DNA of 64,000 bases. It comes from an uncultured bacterium. Lineage in GTDB: Bacteria; Bacteroidota; Ignavibacteria; Kapaibacteriales; UBA4661. A program made the translations under genes and the position numbers. Every line of letters begins with the position of its first letter. The stretch's first letter is position 1. Below the pieces are notes generated by a model. It was not told the DNA's origin, did no database searches, and saw nothing but the letters and a program-made list of their open reading frames with translations. Positions 63,059 to 64,000 of this stretch are shown here, piece after piece. The stretch is taken from positions 38,063 to 102,062 of the forward strand of contig CALCNX010000089.1 in assembly GCA_937899715.1 (NCBI GenBank), read 5' to 3'.

Positions 63059-63091
63059 TGTTGTGCAAAAGGCAAAGAGGCGGTATATTTG
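63059..63091 (+). promoter_or_regulatory. promoter of the tRNA-Ser/tRNA-Leu pair
   Basis: TATATTTG (63084-63091) matches TAnnTTTG. TTGTTG at 63059-63064 lies near the -33 place. Confidence 0.45.
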
Positions 63092-63113
63092 AAATCTGTC
63101 TAAAAAAAATTAC

Positions 63114-63200
63114 GGAGAGGTGCCAGAGTGGTTGAATGGGCCGGTCTCGAAAACCGTTGTAAGAGCAATCTTACCGAGAGTTCGAATCTCTCCCTCTCCG
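63114..63200 (+). tRNA. tRNA-Ser (anticodon CGA)
   Basis: Acceptor GGAGAGG with CCTCTCC, long variable arm (TTGTAAGAGCAATCTTAC region), anticodon loop CTCGAAA and T-loop TTCGAAT. The top pair of the anticodon stem appears to be a C/T mismatch. CCA is not encoded. Confidence 0.9.
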
Positions 63201-63223
63201 CAAAACAGTACATATCGAAATTT

Positions 63224-63306
63224 GCCCGGATGGCGGAATTGGCAGACGCGCTATATTCAGGTTGTAGTATCCTCCGGATGTGCAGGTTCAAGTCCTGTTC
63301 CGGGCA
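63224..63306 (+). tRNA. tRNA-Leu (anticodon CAG)
   Basis: Acceptor GCCCGGA with TCCGGGC, anticodon stem CTATA with TGTAG around loop TTCAGGT, a variable arm and T-loop TTCAAGT. It is 23 bp after tRNA-Ser and likely co-transcribed. Confidence 0.93.
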
Positions 63307-63320
63307 CATAAAACACTGCT

Positions 63321-63356
63321 AAAGCCGCTTCAAATATCGTTTGAAGCGGCTTTTTA
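63321..63356 (+). terminator. terminator after tRNA-Leu
   Basis: AAAGCCGCTTCAAA (63321-63334) pairs with TTTGAAGCGGCTTT (63340-63353), followed by TT. Confidence 0.85.
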
Positions 63357-63524
63357 TTGGTCACAAACGCTAGTCAAAACTATGGGCTTTATAGCCCAAG
63401 ACTTTAGTTGCTAAACACTTACCACAGGTTGAGGCGTTTGTCATACTGCTGATGATGTAGAATGTGATTGTTTCTGATACAACAACGATTGTTCTTTGCT
63501 CAGTTCTGAAGGGACTTTCAGTCC

Positions 63525-63561
63525 TAATCAAACCTCTGCACTTTCAGTGCAGAGCTATTCA
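63525..63561. repeat. pair of palindromes with a common TTC centre
   Basis: GGACT-TTC-AGTCC is followed after about ten bases by CTCTGCACT-TTC-AGTGCAGAG. Both have the centre ACTTTCAGT, which suggests a repeated element. Confidence 0.4.
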
Positions 63562-63688
63562 GTTTGTCATTCCGCCAGAATTTTTACGACTCGTCAGGCA
63601 ATTTCTTTTGCGTTGTTTTTCATGAAACGGTCAACTTATTTCAGAAAAAGACATATTTTGCACAAATTATTGTATGGGAAACACCGAT

Positions 63689-63722
63689 CAACCGCCTTTA
63701 AACCAAAGGTTAGAGGCGGTTG
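63689..63722. repeat. hairpin repeat at window end
   Basis: CAACCGCCT (63689-63697) pairs with AGGCGGTTG (63714-63722); inner AACC and GGTT extend it. It resembles the AAGGGG-type hairpins at 57 kb in layout, not in sequence. Confidence 0.4.
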
Positions 63723-64000
63723 AGTTGATGTCTTGAAGATTATATTTTTTTATCGCTTGGCAGAGGAGTCCGTCAAGTTCACTGAGTCCTTAGCGTGGCG
63801 CTTTCTATCGGCTTCTAGTATCATTATCTTTGCTTGAGTAGCACTGTCATAACCGCCTGCCACGCCATGCGTTACTTTTTGCATTGAGTTGGTGAACACA
63901 ATAAATTCTATTGCTACAAAAACGATCGGTAGCGTTAAAAACGAATTGATGCAATTTCTTGATTATAGAAAAAAGCGAACCATTTGAAGTGCAAATTGAG

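Larger units (their letters stand above)
63307..64000. other. gene-poor window end
   Basis: I see no well-supported gene. It holds the tRNA terminator (63321-63356), two short palindromes with the same TTC centre (63525-63561), a 34-bp hairpin (63689-63722), and a weak minus-strand reading frame at 63750-63962 encoding a hydrophobic segment and a polar tail. Confidence 0.5.

Noticed and set aside
63496..63723. 75-codon plus-strand ORF
   Set aside because: It is made of palindromic repeats and has no protein-like features.
63750..63962. Minus-strand frame encoding a hydrophobic segment plus polar tail
   Set aside because: No convincing start codon before the hydrophobic part and no recognised family; it may be a gene remnant.
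1..64000. CRISPR arrays, rRNA, prophage or complete insertion sequence
   Set aside because: None was seen; the repeats present are short palindromes without regular spacers or a transposase.

Overview
The window reads as chromosomal DNA, roughly half G+C, from a member of the Bacteroidota/Chlorobiota side of the FCB group. A Kapabacteria- or Ignavibacteria-like lineage is my best guess and is an inference. The evidence is: several promoters of the TTTG-N19..20-TAnnTTTG type used by Bacteroidota (cleanest at 10465-10496 and 38660-38691); two proteins with type IX secretion (T9SS) C-terminal tails; a serine-palmitoyltransferase-like enzyme; the Bacteroidota-type small lipoprotein beside a TonB receptor; and few strong Shine-Dalgarno sites (clear only at ftsH, the palmitoyltransferase-like gene, the asparaginase and perhaps pssA and the prenyl synthase). 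Two methyl-accepting chemotaxis proteins suggest taxis. cydA and a D-lactate-dehydrogenase-like flavoprotein suggest respiration with low-oxygen capability.
Layout: 1-4.9 kb holds tilS-hpt-ftsH, a common housekeeping cluster. 5-8.6 kb has an enoyl-CoA hydratase, rsmE, ogt and an ACAD10/11-like acyl-CoA dehydrogenase divergent from an MCP. 10.5-14.7 kb looks like a metal-uptake locus (small CPLC membrane protein, TonB-dependent receptor, lipoprotein) with a Fur/Zur-type palindrome on its promoter; an opposite-strand DUF4926/DUF6883 pair lies inside it. 14.8-17.5 kb is an ECF sigma factor followed by an unusual membrane protein combining an anti-sigma-like N-terminus, a TonB C-terminal domain and a T9SS tail. 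17.5-25.5 kb has cydA without cydB, an ABC exporter, pssA, a PemK/MazF-type toxin-antitoxin pair, purS, a Rieske protein, an SUI1 protein, a release-factor-like rescue protein and a GH13 lipoprotein. 25.6-33 kb has a large T9SS surface protein, a PhzF homologue and a D-lactate-dehydrogenase-type flavoprotein. 33-41 kb is mostly housekeeping: lysS, infC-rpmI-rplT, DedA, the palmitoyltransferase-like enzyme, tRNA-Thr and ligA. 41-50 kb has a second MCP behind a structured leader, a two-subunit molybdenum hydroxylase, a TetR regulator with an NAD(P)-binding protein, and an S9 peptidase. 50-64 kb has asparaginase, alr, manC, half a transketolase, small membrane proteins, a glycosyltransferase, a composite palindromic repeat, a prenyl diphosphate synthase, an acyl-CoA dehydrogenase, bamD, a thioesterase and tRNA-Ser/tRNA-Leu.
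How it fits together: three acyl-CoA-handling genes far apart (enoyl-CoA hydratase, palmitoyltransferase-like enzyme, acyl-CoA dehydrogenase) share a 14-bp palindrome RTTGAYAYRTCAAC upstream, which suggests a lipid regulon. Other regulatory signals worth following are the Fur/Zur-like box, a palindrome between the divergent acyl-CoA dehydrogenase and MCP, and the MCP leader RNA. I saw no CRISPR array, rRNA, prophage or complete insertion sequence. All family assignments are from reading the translated sequences; no searches were run.
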